In this document: positions 5,074-6,017 of the stretch, one piece after another | How the letters are laid out: each line of letters starts with the position of its first letter | How positions within the stretch are numbered: position 1 is the first letter of the stretch | Assembly (NCBI GenBank): GCA_009691925.1 | Contig: SIAG01000262.1 | Location: 1-6,017, forward strand | Direction: 5' to 3' | DNA from: Planctomycetaceae bacterium | Lineage (GTDB): Bacteria; Planctomycetota; Planctomycetia; Pirellulales; UBA1268 | DNA length: 6,017 nt | Notes under the pieces: generated by a model | Database searches by the model: none | What the model was told of the DNA's origin: nothing | What the model saw: the letters and a program-made list of their open reading frames with translations, nothing else | Position numbers and translations under genes: made by a program

Positions 5074-5967
5074 GCCCTTCCCGGAAGCGAGCGGCGGTGA
5101 CCGAGCTTCAAACGAAGTTCGGGATCTCCGAGCGAAGGGCCTGCAAAGCAATCGACCAGCCGCGAAGCAGCAAGCGTCAAGGCGAAGCCGCGATCCGACG
5201 AGGCATCGCTTGTGAAGCGGATGCTTCAGCTGGCTCGTGCTCGGCCGCGGTTCGGCTATCGAAGGATCGGAGGGCTGCTTGTCCTCGAAGGATGGCGAGC
5301 GGGGCTGTCCCGCGTGTTCCGACTCTGGCAGCGAGAGGGGCTGAAAGTGCCACAAAAGAAGCGGAAAAGGCGTCGTTTGGGCGTCAGCGCCAATGGATGC
5401 GATCGGCGACGGGCGGAGTCGCCGAACGACGTTTGGTGCTGGGACTTTATCTTCGACCGCACGTCGAGCGGGAGCCAGTTCAAGTGGCTCTCGGTGATCG
5501 ACGAGTTCACTCGGGAATGCTTGGTACTGAAGGCCGATCGCGGGATCACGAGCGACGATGTTGTAGACGCGCTTGCAGAGTTGTTCGCGATGCGTGGCGT
5601 GCCGAAGCACATCCGCAGCGACAACGGACCGGAGTTCACTGCCAACGAGCTTCTTGCCTGGCTCGGTCGCGTCGGCGTCTCGACGCTCTCCATCGAGCCC
5701 GGCAGCCCCTGGGAGAACGGCTTCGCCGAGAACTTCCACAGCCGATTCCGTGACGAGTGCTTGGCCCAGGAGATCTTCGACGGACTCGACGATGCCAGGG
5801 CGATCACGGCGGCCTCTCAAGAAGACTACAACCACCGGAGGCCTCAGGGCTCTCTTGGATTTCAGACCACGGCCGGGTTCGCCGCCGCGTGTGCGGCATC
5901 CGCCTCGGCCAAGGCCTCGGCTCCTGCCGCACACGCGGCTGTTTGCCTGGGTCAGACCCAACCCTGA
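5064..5967 (+). pseudogene. IS3 transposase OrfB (DDE integrase core), frameshifted near its N-terminus
   Basis: OrfB carries the retroviral-integrase-like catalytic domain. The start, KLVGPSRKRAAVTEL to QPRSSKRQ, is read in the frame one base back from OrfA, as usual in IS3. At about 5180-5182 the frame changes again, and the remainder (PRSDEASLVKRMLQLARARP, FGYRRI, LKVPQKKRKRRR) continues in a different frame to the stop at 5967. The catalytic acids are intact in this second part (numbered from a GTG at 5212): Asp78 in WCWDF, Asp137 in RSDNGPEF and Glu173 in NGFAEN, with 35 residues between the last two, as the family requires. The C-terminal YNHRRPQGSLGF motif is also present. The catalytic core is complete, but the protein is split by one frame disruption. 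Confidence 0.85.
5884..5939. repeat. Perfect 15-bp inverted repeat in the 3' end of orfB
   Basis: GCCGCGTGTGCGGCA (5884-5898) is the exact reverse complement of TGCCGCACACGCGGC (5925-5939), with a 26-base loop between. It lies in the low-complexity Ala/Ser-rich C-terminal region of OrfB. A second, short palindrome, TGGGTC-A-GACCCA, follows at 5948-5960. Stable RNA structure at the end of the transposase message could act as a terminator or as a block to outside transcription. Confidence 0.6.
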
Positions 5968-6017
5968 ACCCTCATATCGCCTGGTACAAGAAACCCAAGC
6001 CGGTCAGTGGCTCTACT

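Larger units (their letters stand above)
4730..6006 (+). mobile_element. IS3-family insertion sequence, probably inactive
   Basis: The element holds an orfA and orfB pair in the IS3 arrangement. IS3 ends usually begin TGA and finish TCA. Here the left end would be TGAAGGTCTATG (4730) and the right end, read inward, TGACCGGCTTGG (from 6006); the two agree at 7 of the first 12 bases. The resulting size of 1277 bp is normal for the family. No clear 3-5 bp target duplication is seen (GGTA before, GTGG after), so the exact ends are inferred. Both transposase frames are disrupted apart from the expected orfA-orfB frame change. Confidence 0.7.

Noticed and set aside
4615..5961. Long minus-strand open frame of 448 codons across the IS3 element
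   Set aside because: It is antisense to clearly recognisable OrfA and OrfB sequence and shows no domain of its own; GC-rich third positions keep the opposite strand free of stops.
4721..6015. Target-site duplication flanking the IS3 element
   Set aside because: The bases before 4730 (GGTA) and after 6006 (GTGG) do not match; either the boundary is slightly off or the duplication has decayed.

Overview
The window is GC-rich and dense with reading frames. The gene families recognised here point to a planctomycete, possibly of the Isosphaera/Gemmata type: an IS1380-type transposase start, an IS3 element, a Walker-A ATPase of a kind common in that phylum, a DUF1573-like exported protein and a LolA-like exported protein. 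This placement is inferred from family resemblance. No rRNA or other marker gene is present.

Layout. Positions 1-228 are the 5' end of an IS1380-type element on the minus strand, cut by the window edge. It abuts a minus-strand AAA-type ATPase gene (230-700) that keeps its Walker A loop but stops at the junction, before any Walker B. A short lysine-rich plus-strand frame (849-1172) follows; it is probably decayed or spurious. A promoter-like site with an A9G8 homopolymer spacer (1108-1135) and a leader with two small hairpins precede three co-directional genes for exported proteins. These are a shortened DUF1573-like protein (1212-1553), a LolA-like protein with a C-terminal membrane anchor (1557-2555) and a cysteine-rich hairpin protein (2643-3218). 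Positions 3248-3463 look like a detached C-terminal domain of a DNA methyltransferase-type protein. Positions 3464-3865 hold a 36-bp symmetric operator-like palindrome and a small frame that overlaps the next gene by ATGA. Then come an XRE-family regulator (3866-4315) and a small three-helix membrane protein (4364-4732) that ends exactly where an IS3-family element (about 4730-6006) begins. The IS3 element carries two frame disruptions and is probably dead.

The most notable object is the 191-residue cysteine-rich protein. Twelve of its cysteines (40, 44, 55, 66, 77, 110, 118, 151, 162, 173, 184, 188) form six pairs whose residue numbers all add up to 228. This is exact mirror symmetry around a hydrophobic hairpin turn (Val-Asn-Pro). 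Cysteines recur every 11 residues on both arms, as expected for a long antiparallel helical hairpin stapled by a ladder of disulfides. With the two upstream exported proteins it may form an envelope-associated set. I do not recognise a described family for it.

Overall the segment looks like an accessory region bounded by insertion sequences and scarred by gene decay (truncated ATPase, methyltransferase tail, broken IS3). It contains one well-formed and apparently intact exported operon and one XRE-regulated locus with a likely autoregulatory operator.
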